Shown here one piece after another: positions 34,685 to 44,115 of a DNA stretch of 64,000 nucleotides. The translations under genes and the position numbers were made by a program. Under the pieces are notes generated by a model. It ran no database searches. It had not been told where the DNA came from and worked only from the letters and a program-made list of their open reading frames with translations. The stretch spans positions 1-64,000 of the forward strand of contig JAIXSE010000023.1 in assembly GCA_027484825.1 (NCBI GenBank), in the 5' to 3' direction. Origin of the DNA: Rubrivivax sp. GTDB lineage: Bacteria > Pseudomonadota > Gammaproteobacteria > Burkholderiales > Burkholderiaceae_C. Numbering within the stretch: the stretch's first letter is position 1; every line of letters starts with the position of its first letter.

Positions 34685-36394
34685 ATGTTCCAAAGCTTCC
34701 GACTCTCCATGGCCTGGCTGCACACCTGGTTTGGCCTGGTGCTGGGGTTTGTGCTGGTGGTGGTGTTCTTCTTCGGCTCGCTGTCGGTGTTCGACCGTGA
34801 AATCGACCGCTGGGCGATTCCGCAGTCCCGCTTCGAGCCGCAACCGATGCCCTCCTTCGACAAGATGCTGGCGCCGGCACTCGCCGCCATGCAGCCGGAC
34901 CCGGCCGTGGTGGCCGGCGTCAAGGACCGGGTCAACGGCCCGCTGCCCCAGCGTTTTGAGGAGGTGAAGACCTGGGGCGTCTACACCACCCATCGCGACC
35001 CGGTGACCACGGTGTTTGCCGGCTTTGCGGTGCCGAATGCGAAGGACCCGGAGGAGACGCTGTGGGCCGTGCATGCAATGGACCCGCGCGACGGCAAGCT
35101 GCTGCCGCAGAGCCAGCTGGCCATTGGCAGTCAGTGGTTCTATCCGATGCATTACAGCTTGAATGTGACCTGGCGGGAGCTGGGCACCTGGGTGGTGGGC
35201 TTTGCCGCGCTGATGATGCTGGCCGCGCTGGTCAGCGGTGTGGTGATGCACCGCAAGATCTTCCGCGAGTTCTTCACCTTCCGTCGCAACAAGAGCACGC
35301 AGCGCAACACGCTGGACCTGCACAACCTGACGGGTGTGGTCGCCCTGCCCTTTCACTTCTTCTTTGCCTTCACCGGGCTGGTGATCTTTGCGGGCATCTA
35401 TTTCCCGGTGGCGCATACCCAGCTCAATGCACTGCATGAGCTGAGCGAGAAGATCGAGGCGTCGGAGACCGGGCTGCCGCATGAGCGTGCAGGCGTGGCC
35501 ACGCCCATGGCTTCAGTAGATGCGATGGTGGCCGAGGCGCAGCGGCGCTGGCAGGCCAAGGGCATGGCGGGAGAAGTCGGCTACCTGCAGGTGCAGCACC
35601 CGGGCGATGCCAATGCGTATGTGAGCGTCTACCGGGCCGGCACCGACCGCGTGGCGCTGACCGGCGAAGGCATCCACTTCAAGGCCAGCACCGGCGAACT
35701 GCTGCGGGAAGATCCGCCGCGCACGGTGGTGGACAACACCACGGAATTCCTCGAAGGCCTGCATCTGCAGCATTTCCGGCACTGGCTGCTGCGATGGCTG
35801 TATGTGCTGGGCGGGCTGACCGGCTGCGTGTGTATCGCCACCGGCTTCATCTTCTTTGTTGAGAAGCGCAAGGCGCAGCATGCCAAGGCAGGCAGCCAGG
35901 GCAGCCGCGTGGTGGATGCGATGGCCGTGACGACGATGACCGGCATGCTGATCGCAACCGTTGCGATGCTGCTGTCCAACCGCTTGCTGCCGGAGGACCT
36001 GGTCGGCAAAGGACTGTGGGAACAGCGGGTGTTCTGGGGCGCGTGGGCACTGGCCTTGGTCCATGCGATATGGCGCAGCGCGCCGGTGGCGTTGGGGCGG
36101 ATGAATCCGGCTTGGCGTGAGCAATGCATCGTTGTGGCCGGGGTGGCGATGGCGGCCGTGGTGGCCAATGCGGTGAGCACTGGGGATCACCTTCTGCGGA
36201 CGCTGGCCCATGGGTACTGGCCGGTGGCGGGCGTGGACCTGAGCTTACTGGTGCTGGCGGCGGTGTGCGGCATGGCGGCCCGTCGCTTGGGTGCTCGGGC
36301 CAAGGCTCAGCAAACGCAGGCGCGGTCCGGGGCTGAGGAGACTCGCCAGGCCGCAGTGACCGGTCTCGCATCCGCGGAGGTGGGCCGTGGTTGA
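34685..36394 (+). CDS. PepSY-associated transmembrane protein (PiuB-like)
   Basis: A 569-residue inner-membrane protein of the PepSY_TM family, associated with reduction or handling of ferric siderophores. It starts WLHTWFGLVLGFVLVVVFFFGS, followed by a periplasmic part, LDLHNLTGVVALPFHFFFAFTGLV with His residues suited to haem or metal binding, a second periplasmic PepSY part, and a four-helix C-terminal block. It ends with a variable tail. It overlaps the DUF3325 gene by 8 bp and follows the DUF3649-like gene closely, so the three are co-transcribed under the Fur site. Confidence 0.9.
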   Translation: MFQSFRLSMAWLHTWFGLVLGFVLVVVFFFGSLSVFDREIDRWAIPQSRFEPQPMPSFDKMLAPALAAMQPDPAVVAGVKDRVNGPLPQRFEEVKTWGVYTTHRDPVTTVFAGFAVPNAKDPEETLWAVHAMDPRDGKLLPQSQLAIGSQWFYPMHYSLNVTWRELGTWVVGFAALMMLAALVSGVVMHRKIFREFFTFRRNKSTQRNTLDLHNLTGVVALPFHFFFAFTGLVIFAGIYFPVAHTQLNALHELSEKIEASETGLPHERAGVATPMASVDAMVAEAQRRWQAKGMAGEVGYLQVQHPGDANAYVSVYRAGTDRVALTGEGIHFKASTGELLREDPPRTVVDNTTEFLEGLHLQHFRHWLLRWLYVLGGLTGCVCIATGFIFFVEKRKAQHAKAGSQGSRVVDAMAVTTMTGMLIATVAMLLSNRLLPEDLVGKGLWEQRVFWGAWALALVHAIWRSAPVALGRMNPAWREQCIVVAGVAMAAVVANAVSTGDHLLRTLAHGYWPVAGVDLSLLVLAAVCGMAARRLGARAKAQQTQARSGAEETRQAAVTGLASAEVGRG

Positions 36395-36695
36395 TTCACT
36401 GGTTCTTCAGTTGGCGGCGGCCGCTGCCGCCATCGTCGGATTCGGTTGGCTGGCGCTGGCCATGGACAGGCATTGGGAACAGGCACATGGCGATCGGCCG
36501 CAGCCGGCGCTCGCGGTCCGGGTGATGCGCGTGATGGGGACGGTTGCATTGGCTGCGTCCTTGGCGCTGTGCCTGAGCGCGGACCATGCGTCGATGGCAG
36601 TGCTGGTGTGGCTGATGCTGCTGGCGGCGGCGGTGCTGACCGTCGCCATGACGCTGTCGTGGCGGCCGCAATGGCTGCGTTATCTGTGGCCGTGA
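36387..36695 (+). CDS. DUF3325 family small membrane protein
   Basis: A 102-residue protein with three membrane helices. The second half keeps the DUF3325 look: ALAMDRHWEQAHG between helices and a short C-terminal tail RPQWLRYLWP. The family is found at the end of PepSY-containing iron-uptake units. It overlaps PepSY by 8 bp and overlaps the convergent histidine kinase gene by 16 bp. Confidence 0.82.
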   Translation: MVDSLVLQLAAAAAAIVGFGWLALAMDRHWEQAHGDRPQPALAVRVMRVMGTVALAASLALCLSADHASMAVLVWLMLLAAAVLTVAMTLSWRPQWLRYLWP

Positions 36696-38266
36696 GGCGC
36701 TGCTGGGCGCAGCGCGTGAAGCACTTCCTGCACATCCACGGGTTTGACCAAGTGGTCGTCAAACCCGGCGCTGCTCGCCGCCAGCTTGTCCAGCGGCTGA
36801 CCGTAACCGGACACCGCCACCAACCTCACGCCGGCGAGTGACGGGTCGCTGCGCACCTCGCGGGCCACTTCCAGGCCGCTGAGCATGGGCATGCCAATGT
36901 CCAGCAGCACCACGTCCGGCACCTGCTCACGGATGAGCTCCAGGGCCCGCAAGCCGTCATGCGCGGTTGCGACCTGATGGCCCAATGCGCGCAGCAGTAT
37001 GGCGAGGCTGTCGGCGGCATCGATGTTGTCGTCGACGATCAGCAGTCTGCGGCTGGTGAGCTCACCGCCCTGCTCGGGTGAGTCGCTTGAGCGGGAGGTC
37101 GAACGGATAGCACCGGCGCCCTCCACAAGCAGCGGGAAACGCACCGACACGACCGCCCCTTGGCCAAGCCCGTCGCTGAAGGCCTGCGCACTGCCGCCAT
37201 GATGCTGGGCGATGCTGCGGACCAATGCCAGCCCGAGGCCCAGGCCGCTTTCGCCACGGCTGTAGCGGCTCTCGGCCTGCGAGAACGGCTCGAAGGCGCG
37301 CTGGAGCGTGTCCGGCTCCATGCCGATGCCGTTGTCCGACACCGAGAGACAGGCTTCATGGCCCTGCTGCCGGAGCCTGAGTTCGATGTGGCCGGGCGGG
37401 GTCGTGAACTTGACTGAGTTGTTCAAGAGATTGGAGACCAGCTGGATCAGGCGCGTGCGGTCCCCTTGCATCCACAGGGGCTCTGACGGCCAATCAACGG
37501 TAAGCGCATGGCCCCGTTCGTCCAAGGTCGGGCGCATGCCCTCAACCGCTTCCTTCACCACATCGACCAGGTCCACCCGCTCCATCGTCAGCCGCACCTT
37601 GCCGGTGGTGACGCGGCTGACATCGAGCAGATCTTCCACCAGCCGGTTGATGTGACGCACCTGCTTGGCCGCCACATCCAGGCACCACTGCGAACGCGGG
37701 CTCTGCGGCTCACGGGCCATGATGGCCAGCACGTTCATGATGGGCGACAGCGGATTGCGCAGTTCGTGCGACAGCATGGCGATGAACTCGGTCATGCGGC
37801 GACCCTCGTCCTGCAACGCGGCCATGCGGCGGCGGTCGCTGAGGTCGCGGGTGACTTTGGCGAAGCCGAGGAATTCGCTGTCACTGCCGTAGATGGCGGT
37901 GATGACGACGTTGGCCCAGAAGGTGGACCCATCCTGCCGCACGCGCCAGCCTTCGTCCTCGACACGGCCGCGCTCGTGGGCCAGGGTCAGCTCCTTTTGG
38001 GGCCAACCGGCGGCGACATCGGCCGGGGTGTAGAAGATGGAAAAGTGCTTGCCGATGATGTCGGCTGCGGCGTAGCCCTTGATGCGCTGGGCGCCCGCAT
38101 TCCAGGTGGCGACGTGGCCGGCAGGGGTCAGCAGGAAGATGGCGTAGTCCAGGACGCCTTCAACCAGGTGGCGGTAGGTGGCGTCGCCGGCGCTGCGCAG
38201 GCGGCGGATGTGCTCGTCTTCGTGCTCAGCGGCTGGCGGTTCCTGCTCGCGCTGCAATCCCGACAT
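36680..38266 (-). CDS. Hybrid histidine kinase with PAS, HisKA, HATPase and receiver domains
   Basis: A 528-residue soluble sensor kinase without membrane segments. Order: PAS/PAC domain (about 30-145; ITGxF-like NAGAQRIKGYAAADIIGKHF), HisKA with phosphoacceptor His167 in MLSHELRNPLSP, HATPase_c with NLLNNSVKF, DNGIGM and GESGLGLGL, and a C-terminal receiver with IVDDN, phosphoacceptor Asp456 in LLDIGMP and Lys in VKPVD. No partner response regulator with an output domain is adjacent. Start at 38266 follows GGAAGGAAG; an upstream start would add 21 residues. Its signal is unknown. Confidence 0.92.
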   Translation of the reverse strand: MSGLQREQEPPAAEHEDEHIRRLRSAGDATYRHLVEGVLDYAIFLLTPAGHVATWNAGAQRIKGYAAADIIGKHFSIFYTPADVAAGWPQKELTLAHERGRVEDEGWRVRQDGSTFWANVVITAIYGSDSEFLGFAKVTRDLSDRRRMAALQDEGRRMTEFIAMLSHELRNPLSPIMNVLAIMAREPQSPRSQWCLDVAAKQVRHINRLVEDLLDVSRVTTGKVRLTMERVDLVDVVKEAVEGMRPTLDERGHALTVDWPSEPLWMQGDRTRLIQLVSNLLNNSVKFTTPPGHIELRLRQQGHEACLSVSDNGIGMEPDTLQRAFEPFSQAESRYSRGESGLGLGLALVRSIAQHHGGSAQAFSDGLGQGAVVSVRFPLLVEGAGAIRSTSRSSDSPEQGGELTSRRLLIVDDNIDAADSLAILLRALGHQVATAHDGLRALELIREQVPDVVLLDIGMPMLSGLEVAREVRSDPSLAGVRLVAVSGYGQPLDKLAASSAGFDDHLVKPVDVQEVLHALRPAAPHGHR

Positions 38267-38490
38267 GTCGCTTCCTTCCCGGTCTTGGGCCGTTTGTTTG
38301 CAATGCTGGACTTGGAACGATCGGTTCAACCCACGGTGCGGGTGCCAAGGGTGGGAGTGTGCGGCAATTGCCGGTCCCGGGCGAGTTGATCATGCGTGCG
38401 GTTCAGGAGGGATCTCCTCCCATGATTCTGCTGCGCAGCACGCCCTTCAATTGGAAAATGTCGGTTCTCGCTACGGAGATCTTTCACCCT

Positions 38491-38991
38491 ATGGAAGACG
38501 AACAGATTGATATGACCTCACACGATCATGTCCAGGTTGCAGTGGAGGGCGCGCTATCGAAAGGCGCTGAGTGGGTTCCGGCAGAGTACGTCGAAGACGG
38601 AAAGTGGCGTCTGCTTCGATCCCCTCTTTATGCGATGCAGCTTGCAGCAGGCGACACCATCAAGGTTAGTCCCAACGAAACCGGTAGTTTTGAGATTATT
38701 TCCCGGGGAGGAAACGTAGCTGTCCACTTCTATCTTCCCAATTCTCAGTTGGATGATCCTGAAGCAACCAGTGCCGCTGCGGGTGAGCTCGCGTCAAAAG
38801 TCGCCAAGTTGAAAGGTCGGTTGGATGGCAAGACTCTGGGCTTAATGGTATTTACCATTCCCCTTGAGACGACATTCGGAGCCATCGAAGAGATATTCGA
38901 TGCGGCAGTCAATGATCGACCGGGTGCCCAGTGGCAGTTTGTGAACGTTTATGACCCGACAACGGGGGAACCGTTGGGGTGGTGGGAGTAG
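38491..38991 (+). CDS. DUF4265 family protein, lower-G+C orphan gene
   Basis: A 166-residue soluble protein. The DUF4265 pattern is seen as VQVAVEGALSKGAEWVPAEY, a central LAAGDTIKVSPNETGSFEII and a C-terminal segment with TLGLMVFTIP and DPTTGEPLGWWE. Function is unknown; members often occur as scattered accessory genes. The gene body is visibly richer in A+T than its neighbours, suggesting transfer. ATG 38491 is used; MTSHD at 38512 is the alternative. The 236 bp after it contain a G+C-rich stretch whose minus strand encodes a short open piece without recognisable identity. Confidence 0.65.
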   Translation: MEDEQIDMTSHDHVQVAVEGALSKGAEWVPAEYVEDGKWRLLRSPLYAMQLAAGDTIKVSPNETGSFEIISRGGNVAVHFYLPNSQLDDPEATSAAAGELASKVAKLKGRLDGKTLGLMVFTIPLETTFGAIEEIFDAAVNDRPGAQWQFVNVYDPTTGEPLGWWE

Positions 38992-39227
38992 TCACCGCCC
39001 AGATCCAGGCCGTGTCGCGTGGCCAAGCCGTGCAGCTCCAGGGCCGCGGCGCAGGGCCGCGTGAGTGAGTAGCTCATCGGAGGCGCCATGCGCGTTGCGC
39101 CGGGCCAGCAACTCGGCGTGCTGCGAGGCGCTTGCTCAGCGCTGAACGATTGGGAACGCAGCGCGAGGACTGTTCTTCAGTCCTTCACGCTCGCTTAGGG
39201 GGTGATGAGGCCTTGATCGGACCCTGT

Positions 39228-40334
39228 TCAGGCCAACCCGCGCAGCGGATGCTCCGCACTCCCCCACGGACTGACAAAGAACCTCGCCACCTCCGCCGCA
39301 TCCAACTGATCCACGCTCACCGGATTCCACTTCGGCGCATGGTCCTTGTCCACCGCCAGCGCCCGGATCCCCTCCACCGTCTCACTGGCCGCGCCCGGCC
39401 GCAGATGGAAGCAGTGATGCACCAGATCCCGCTCCATACGCAGATCGTCCGCCAGGGACATCCCCCGCGCCCGCCGCACCTGCTCCAGCGTCACCGCCAT
39501 CATCAGCGGCGAGCGCTTCTTCAGCATCTCCAGCGTCGCCTGCGCCCACGGATCCGCGTCCGCTGCGAGCGACGCCATCAGCGCCGGCACCGACGCCGCG
39601 CTGAAATGCTGATTGATCTTCTGCCGCGCTTCCCAATGCTCAGCATCCGGCGCCAGGTCCGCCCGCTCCATCACCGTGGCCACCACATGCTCGGCGCTGT
39701 CCTGATGCCCGGTGCGGAAGGCCTCGATGATCGCCGGCAGCTCGCTGCTCTTCACGAACACATCCCCCAGGCCCAGCTCGATCGCGTCGCCCGCGCCGAT
39801 CATCTGCCCGGTCAGCGCCAGCCACTCCCCACTGAAGCCCGGGCAGCGCGACAGAAAATACCCGCCCCCCACATCCGGGAACAGACCGATATTCGTCTCC
39901 GGCATCGCCAGCTTGGAGTGCTCGGTCACCACCCGCAGCTTCGCCCCCTGGCTGATGCCCATGCCGCCACCCATCACCACCCCATCCATCAAGGCGATGT
40001 AGGGCTTGGGGAACTGGTGGATGAGATGGTTAAGCGCGTATTCCTCAGTGAAAAACGCGTCCAGCGCGGCATCCCCGGCCAGCGCGGCCTGATGGAAGAA
40101 ACGGATGTCGCCCCCGGCGCAGAACGCGGCCGGCTTGCCTTCGCGGCCAGCGCCCAGCACCACCACCGCCTGGATGCGGGCATCCGCCGCCCAGGCCGTC
40201 AGCAGCGTGGTCAGGTCGCGAATCATGGCCAGCGACAGCGCATTGAGCGCCTGCGGACGGTTCAGGGTGATCAGGCCCAGGCAGCCATTGACCTCGGCCA
40301 GGACCAGGCCTTCAGATTGCAGCGACGGAATCAC
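39228..40334 (-). CDS. Enoyl-CoA hydratase/isomerase family, 3-hydroxyisobutyryl-CoA hydrolase-like
   Basis: A 368-residue crotonase-fold enzyme. Its extended length, FCAGGDIRFFHQ, MDGVVMGGGMGIS for the oxyanion hole and MPETNIGLFPDVGGGYFLSRCP with the catalytic Glu/Asp place it in the 3-hydroxyisobutyryl-CoA hydrolase subgroup of valine breakdown. Strict substrate choice cannot be proven. No other valine-pathway gene is next to it. It lies downstream of the gap that ends the typA unit on the same strand. Confidence 0.87.
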   Translation of the reverse strand: MIPSLQSEGLVLAEVNGCLGLITLNRPQALNALSLAMIRDLTTLLTAWAADARIQAVVVLGAGREGKPAAFCAGGDIRFFHQAALAGDAALDAFFTEEYALNHLIHQFPKPYIALMDGVVMGGGMGISQGAKLRVVTEHSKLAMPETNIGLFPDVGGGYFLSRCPGFSGEWLALTGQMIGAGDAIELGLGDVFVKSSELPAIIEAFRTGHQDSAEHVVATVMERADLAPDAEHWEARQKINQHFSAASVPALMASLAADADPWAQATLEMLKKRSPLMMAVTLEQVRRARGMSLADDLRMERDLVHHCFHLRPGAASETVEGIRALAVDKDHAPKWNPVSVDQLDAAEVARFFVSPWGSAEHPLRGLA

Positions 40335-40721
40335 GACGTCAAATCTCCAGTACGGGGCCGCCTCGTACGCTCACGTGCGTGCATGTGCGGCCATTTCTTT
40401 TATCAAACAACGCGGGCAGCACCATAACACCCCCAACCCGCCGATGCAGGACCCCTCATCTTGACGGATCCCCTGACGAGTCCAGTCACGCCATCGCTCA
40501 CGATGTCGTTCAAGAGGTCGCTCACGAAATCGCCGACGCAAGTGCCAACGAAAGCCCTGCCGCCCGGCAAGCGGGAATGATGCAGAACTTTCCCCGCAGC
40601 CAAAAGAGCAAAAGGTCATGTGAAAAAACAAAGAGCGTCGCAGTGCGACGCTCTTTGAGGGGTCTGCGAGCCCATCCCTCTGACCCGGAAGTCAGGCGGG
40701 ATGCGGCCGCAAGGCCGGGGC
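40335..40721. other. Intergenic region between typA and the crotonase gene
   Basis: About 390 bp hold the typA terminator at 40622-40656 and, near 40490-40550, short repeats around GTCGCTCACGA. No gene with convincing composition or ribosome-binding site is seen. Confidence 0.6.
40622..40656 (-). terminator. Rho-independent terminator after typA
   Basis: A 12-bp stem (AAAGAGCGTCGC with GCGACGCTCTTT, 40630-40656) has a 3-nt loop. On the minus strand it is followed by a run of six T residues (complement of 40623-40628). It closes the translation operon. Confidence 0.92.
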
Positions 40722-42545
40722 TCAGCTGCGCTGGGCGCGCTTGCGTTCGTTTTCCGTCAGGAAGCGCTTGCGCAGGCGGATCGACTTCGGGGTGATCTCC
40801 ACCAGCTCGTCGTCCTCGATGAATTCCACGCCGTATTCCAGCGTCAGCTCGATCGGAGGTGTGATCTTGATGGCGTCTTCCTTGCCGCTGACACGGAAGT
40901 TGGTCAGCTGCTTGGTACGGGTGGCGTTCACCACCAGGTCGTTGTCGCGGCTGTGGATGCCAACGATCATGCCCTCATACACCGGGTCGTTCGGCTTGAC
41001 GAACATGCGGCCGCGGTCGTCCAGCTTGCCCAGGGCGTAGGTGAAGATTTCACCGGCGTCCATCGAGATCAGCACGCCGTTCTTGCGACCGGCGATGTCA
41101 CCCTTGTGCGGCTCATAGCCGTCAAAGATGTTGGAGATCAGGCCGGAACCGCGGGTCAGGTTCAGGAATTCGTTGCTGAAGCCGATCAGGCCACGGGCCG
41201 GAATGCGGTATTCCAGGCGCACACGGCCACGGCCGTCCGGTTCCATGTTGACCAGTTCACCCTTGCGCTCGCCCAGAGCCTGCATCACGCCGCCCTGATG
41301 GCCTTCTTCCACGTCGGCCGTCACCAGCTCGATCGGCTCGTGGCGCACGCCGTCGATGTCCTGGAACACCACGCGCGGCTTGGACACGGCCAGCTCATAG
41401 CCTTCCCGGCGCATGTTTTCCAGCAGGATGGTCAGGTGCAGTTCACCGCGGCCCGACACCTCGAAGATGCCGTCTTCGTCGGTTTCCTTCACGCGCAGGG
41501 CGACGTTGTGCTGCAGTTCCTTCTGCAGACGGTCCCAGATCTGGCGGCTGGTAACGAACTTGCCTTCACGGCCGGCCAGCGGCGAGGTGTTGACGCAGAA
41601 GTTCATCGTCAGCGTCGGCTCGTCCACCTTCAGCATCGGCAGCGGGGCCGGGTTGGTGGGGCTGGTCACCGTCACGCCGATACCGATCTCGTCGATGCCG
41701 TTGATCAGCACGATGTCGCCGGGGCCGGCTTCCGTGGTCTGCATGCGGTCCAGACCCTGGAAGGTCAGCACCTGGTTGATGCGGCCCTTGATGCTCTTGC
41801 CGTCCGGGCCTTCCATCACCAGCACGTCCATGGACGGCTTCAGGGTGCCCTGGCTGATACGGCCCACGCCGATGCGGCCGACGAAGGTGGAGAAGTCCAG
41901 CGCGGAGATCTGCAGCTGCAGCGGCGCGCTCGGGTCGCCGCTTTGCGACGGCACGTGCTTCAGGATGGTGTCGAACAGGGCGGACATGTCCTCGCCCCAC
42001 TTCTCGCCCGGTGCGCCCTCTTCCAGCGACGACCAGCCGTTGATGCCCGAGGCATACACGACCGGGAAGTCCAGCTGTTCGTCATTGGCGCCGAGCTTGT
42101 CGAACAGGTCGAACGCGGCGTTGATGACGGCGTCGGGCTTGGCGCCCGGCTTGTCGACCTTGTTCACCACCACGATCGGCTTCAGGCCCAGGGCCAGCGC
42201 CTTCTTGGTGACGAAACGGGTCTGCGGCATCGGGCCTTCCTGGGCGTCGATCAGCAGCACCACACCGTCCACCATGGACAGGGCGCGTTCCACTTCGCCG
42301 CCGAAGTCCGCGTGTCCCGGGGTGTCCACGATGTTGATGTGGGTGCCCTTCCAGCTGACCGCGCAGTTCTTGGCCAGGATGGTGATGCCACGTTCACGTT
42401 CGATGGCGTTGTTGTCCATCACCGTGTCGACGACCTTCTCGTGCTCGGCGAAGGTGCCGCTCTGGCGAAGGAGCTGGTCCACCATGGTGGTCTTGCCATG
42501 GTCGACGTGGGCGATGATGGCGATGTTGCGGATTTGCTTGCTCAT
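40722..42545 (-). CDS. typA: Ribosome-associated GTPase TypA/BipA
   Basis: TypA/BipA is an EF-G-like translational GTPase that binds 70S ribosomes and aids 50S assembly and stress adaptation. The 607-residue length is exactly that of the family. G motifs: [12 protein letters not shown] (G1), [12 protein letters not shown] (G3), NKVDKPGA (G4). The C-terminus has [18 protein letters not shown], unique to BipA. The true start is at 42545 (MSKQIRN); a long upstream frame is non-coding. It follows truB by 80 bp on the same strand and ends at a strong terminator. Confidence 0.98.
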   Translation of the reverse strand: MSKQIRNIAIIAHVDHGKTTMVDQLLRQSGTFAEHEKVVDTVMDNNAIERERGITILAKNCAVSWKGTHINIVDTPGHADFGGEVERALSMVDGVVLLIDAQEGPMPQTRFVTKKALALGLKPIVVVNKVDKPGAKPDAVINAAFDLFDKLGANDEQLDFPVVYASGINGWSSLEEGAPGEKWGEDMSALFDTILKHVPSQSGDPSAPLQLQISALDFSTFVGRIGVGRISQGTLKPSMDVLVMEGPDGKSIKGRINQVLTFQGLDRMQTTEAGPGDIVLINGIDEIGIGVTVTSPTNPAPLPMLKVDEPTLTMNFCVNTSPLAGREGKFVTSRQIWDRLQKELQHNVALRVKETDEDGIFEVSGRGELHLTILLENMRREGYELAVSKPRVVFQDIDGVRHEPIELVTADVEEGHQGGVMQALGERKGELVNMEPDGRGRVRLEYRIPARGLIGFSNEFLNLTRGSGLISNIFDGYEPHKGDIAGRKNGVLISMDAGEIFTYALGKLDDRGRMFVKPNDPVYEGMIVGIHSRDNDLVVNATRTKQLTNFRVSGKEDAIKITPPIELTLEYGVEFIEDDELVEITPKSIRLRKRFLTENERKRAQRS

Positions 42546-42625
42546 GGTGAGGCTTTCGCTTTCGGGCTTTCTTCGGAGACTCTGAAGTTCTTGGGAATCG
42601 GTGAATCGGTCGTGCGCCTGTTGGC

Positions 42626-43579
42626 TCAGCCAGCCGCCTGCATGAGCATGGAGGCGATCTCGGTGGGGCTCAGCAGCCGGTCGGCGATCAGCTCGCCCCC
42701 GGTGATGTGCCCACTGCCCAGAAAGGCGCGCGGCATCTGGCCGTAGACCCGCACTTGCGGGGCGTCGGCCAGCGCCACACGGCGGCGCATGCCGGAGAGG
42801 AAGCGGCCAGCCTCCTCGTTGCTCAAGACCACCTCGGGCCATTCGCCCAGCAGGCTGTCGGGGGCCGTCAACCGGGCCAGACGCGCGGTGTCGTCCATGG
42901 CTTCCAGCTGTTCCAGCGTGACGGCCTGCTCGACCCGGACCGGGCCGCTGCCGGTGCGCCGCAGCGCCGCCAGATGCGCCCCGCAGCCGAGCCGCTCGCC
43001 GATGTCCTCGGCCAGGGTGCGGATGTAGGTGCCTTTGGTGCAGCGCACGTCCATCACCAGCAGCGAGGCTTCAGCCTGCCACTGGACGATGTCGAGCGCA
43101 TGAATCGTGATGAGACGGGGCTGCCGCTCCACCGTGATGCCTTCGCGCGCCAGCTCGTACAGGGCCCGGCCCTGGTGCTTGAGCGCGGAATACATCGGGG
43201 GCAGCTGCGAGATGGGGCCCTTGAAGGCGTCGCAGGCGGCCTGGATCTGCTCGGGCGTCACGCTCACTGCGCGCTGCTGGAGGATCTCGCCTTCGCCGTC
43301 ACCGGTCGTGGTGGTGATGCCCAGCTGCAGCGTGGCGCGGTAGCTCTTGTCGGCTTCCAGGCTGACCTGGCTGAACTTGGTGGCCGCACCAAAGGTGAGC
43401 GGCAGCAGGCCGGTGGCCAGCGGGTCCAGCGTTCCGGTATGGCCGGCCTTCTCCGCCCGCATCAGGCGCTTGACCTTCTGCAGGGCGTCATTGCTGGACA
43501 GGCCCAGCGGCTTGTCCAGCATCAGCACGCCGTGCACGGCGCGCTTTTCGATCTTGGGGCGGGGAACGACGGCGTTCAT
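42626..43579 (-). CDS. truB: tRNA pseudouridine(55) synthase TruB
   Basis: TruB makes pseudouridine 55 in the T-loop of tRNA. The 317-residue protein shows GVLMLDKPLGLSSN, the catalytic-Asp motif GHTGTLDPLATGLLP, and KGTYIRTLAEDIGERLGCG. ATG 43579 is used; a GTG two codons upstream is possible. It lies 56 bp after rbfA, in the standard nusA-infB-rbfA-truB order. Confidence 0.97.
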   Translation of the reverse strand: MNAVVPRPKIEKRAVHGVLMLDKPLGLSSNDALQKVKRLMRAEKAGHTGTLDPLATGLLPLTFGAATKFSQVSLEADKSYRATLQLGITTTTGDGEGEILQQRAVSVTPEQIQAACDAFKGPISQLPPMYSALKHQGRALYELAREGITVERQPRLITIHALDIVQWQAEASLLVMDVRCTKGTYIRTLAEDIGERLGCGAHLAALRRTGSGPVRVEQAVTLEQLEAMDDTARLARLTAPDSLLGEWPEVVLSNEEAGRFLSGMRRRVALADAPQVRVYGQMPRAFLGSGHITGGELIADRLLSPTEIASMLMQAAG

Positions 43580-43635
43580 GATCACTACACGGCAGCCCCG
43601 CGGGGCTGCGCTTGAAACAGGGGGCGGATGGACGG

Positions 43636-44016
43636 TCAGTCTTCTTTGGACTCATCGTCCAGCGCACGGCTGGCATTGGCCTTGGAAATCAGGGCGCTCA
43701 TCTCGGCTGCACGTTCGGTGGTGCGGTCGAAATGGAAATGCAGGCTGGGCACGGTGTGGATCTGCAGCCGCTTGAACAGGCCGTTGCGCAGGAAACCGGC
43801 CGCTTCATTGAGCGCCTCCTGCGTTTCATCCGGGTTGCCCACCAGCAGGGAGAAATAGACCTTCGCATGGGCGTAGTCTGGCGTGACCTCAACGGCACTC
43901 ACCGTGACCATGCCAATGCGCGGATCTTTCAGATCACGGATCAGCTCGGCCAGATCGCGCTGGATCTGGTCCGCCACCCGCAGACCGCGGTTAGGAATCG
44001 ATCGCTTATGACGCAT
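43636..44016 (-). CDS. rbfA: 30S ribosome-binding factor RbfA
   Basis: RbfA is a KH-type protein that binds the 16S rRNA 5' helix during late 30S maturation. The 126-residue protein has [31 protein letters not shown] and [14 protein letters not shown], all family marks, and an acidic end. ATG 44016 follows a GAGGT site. It sits between infB and truB. A hairpin precedes it in the infB-rbfA gap. Confidence 0.96.
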   Translation of the reverse strand: MRHKRSIPNRGLRVADQIQRDLAELIRDLKDPRIGMVTVSAVEVTPDYAHAKVYFSLLVGNPDETQEALNEAAGFLRNGLFKRLQIHTVPSLHFHFDRTTERAAEMSALISKANASRALDDESKED

Positions 44017-44066
44017 CTCTGACCTCAATCATCCAAAACACTAAAACAGCTCTTCATTAAACGCAA

Positions 44067-44091
44067 ACCCCGCCTGATCATCAGGCGGGGT
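44067..44091 (-). other. Hairpin in the infB-rbfA intercistronic gap
   Basis: A perfect 11-bp stem (ACCCCGCCTGA with TCAGGCGGGGT) has a 3-nt loop, and is followed on the minus strand by TTTGCGTTT. It looks like a leaky terminator or RNA-processing hairpin that would lower rbfA-truB-typA expression relative to infB. Confidence 0.65.
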
Positions 44092-44115
44092 ATGAGAGAC
44101 GCGGTGGAGCGTCGC

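Noticed and set aside
40701-42746. Long plus-strand frame opposite typA
   Set aside because: Antisense shadow of a universally conserved GTPase gene.
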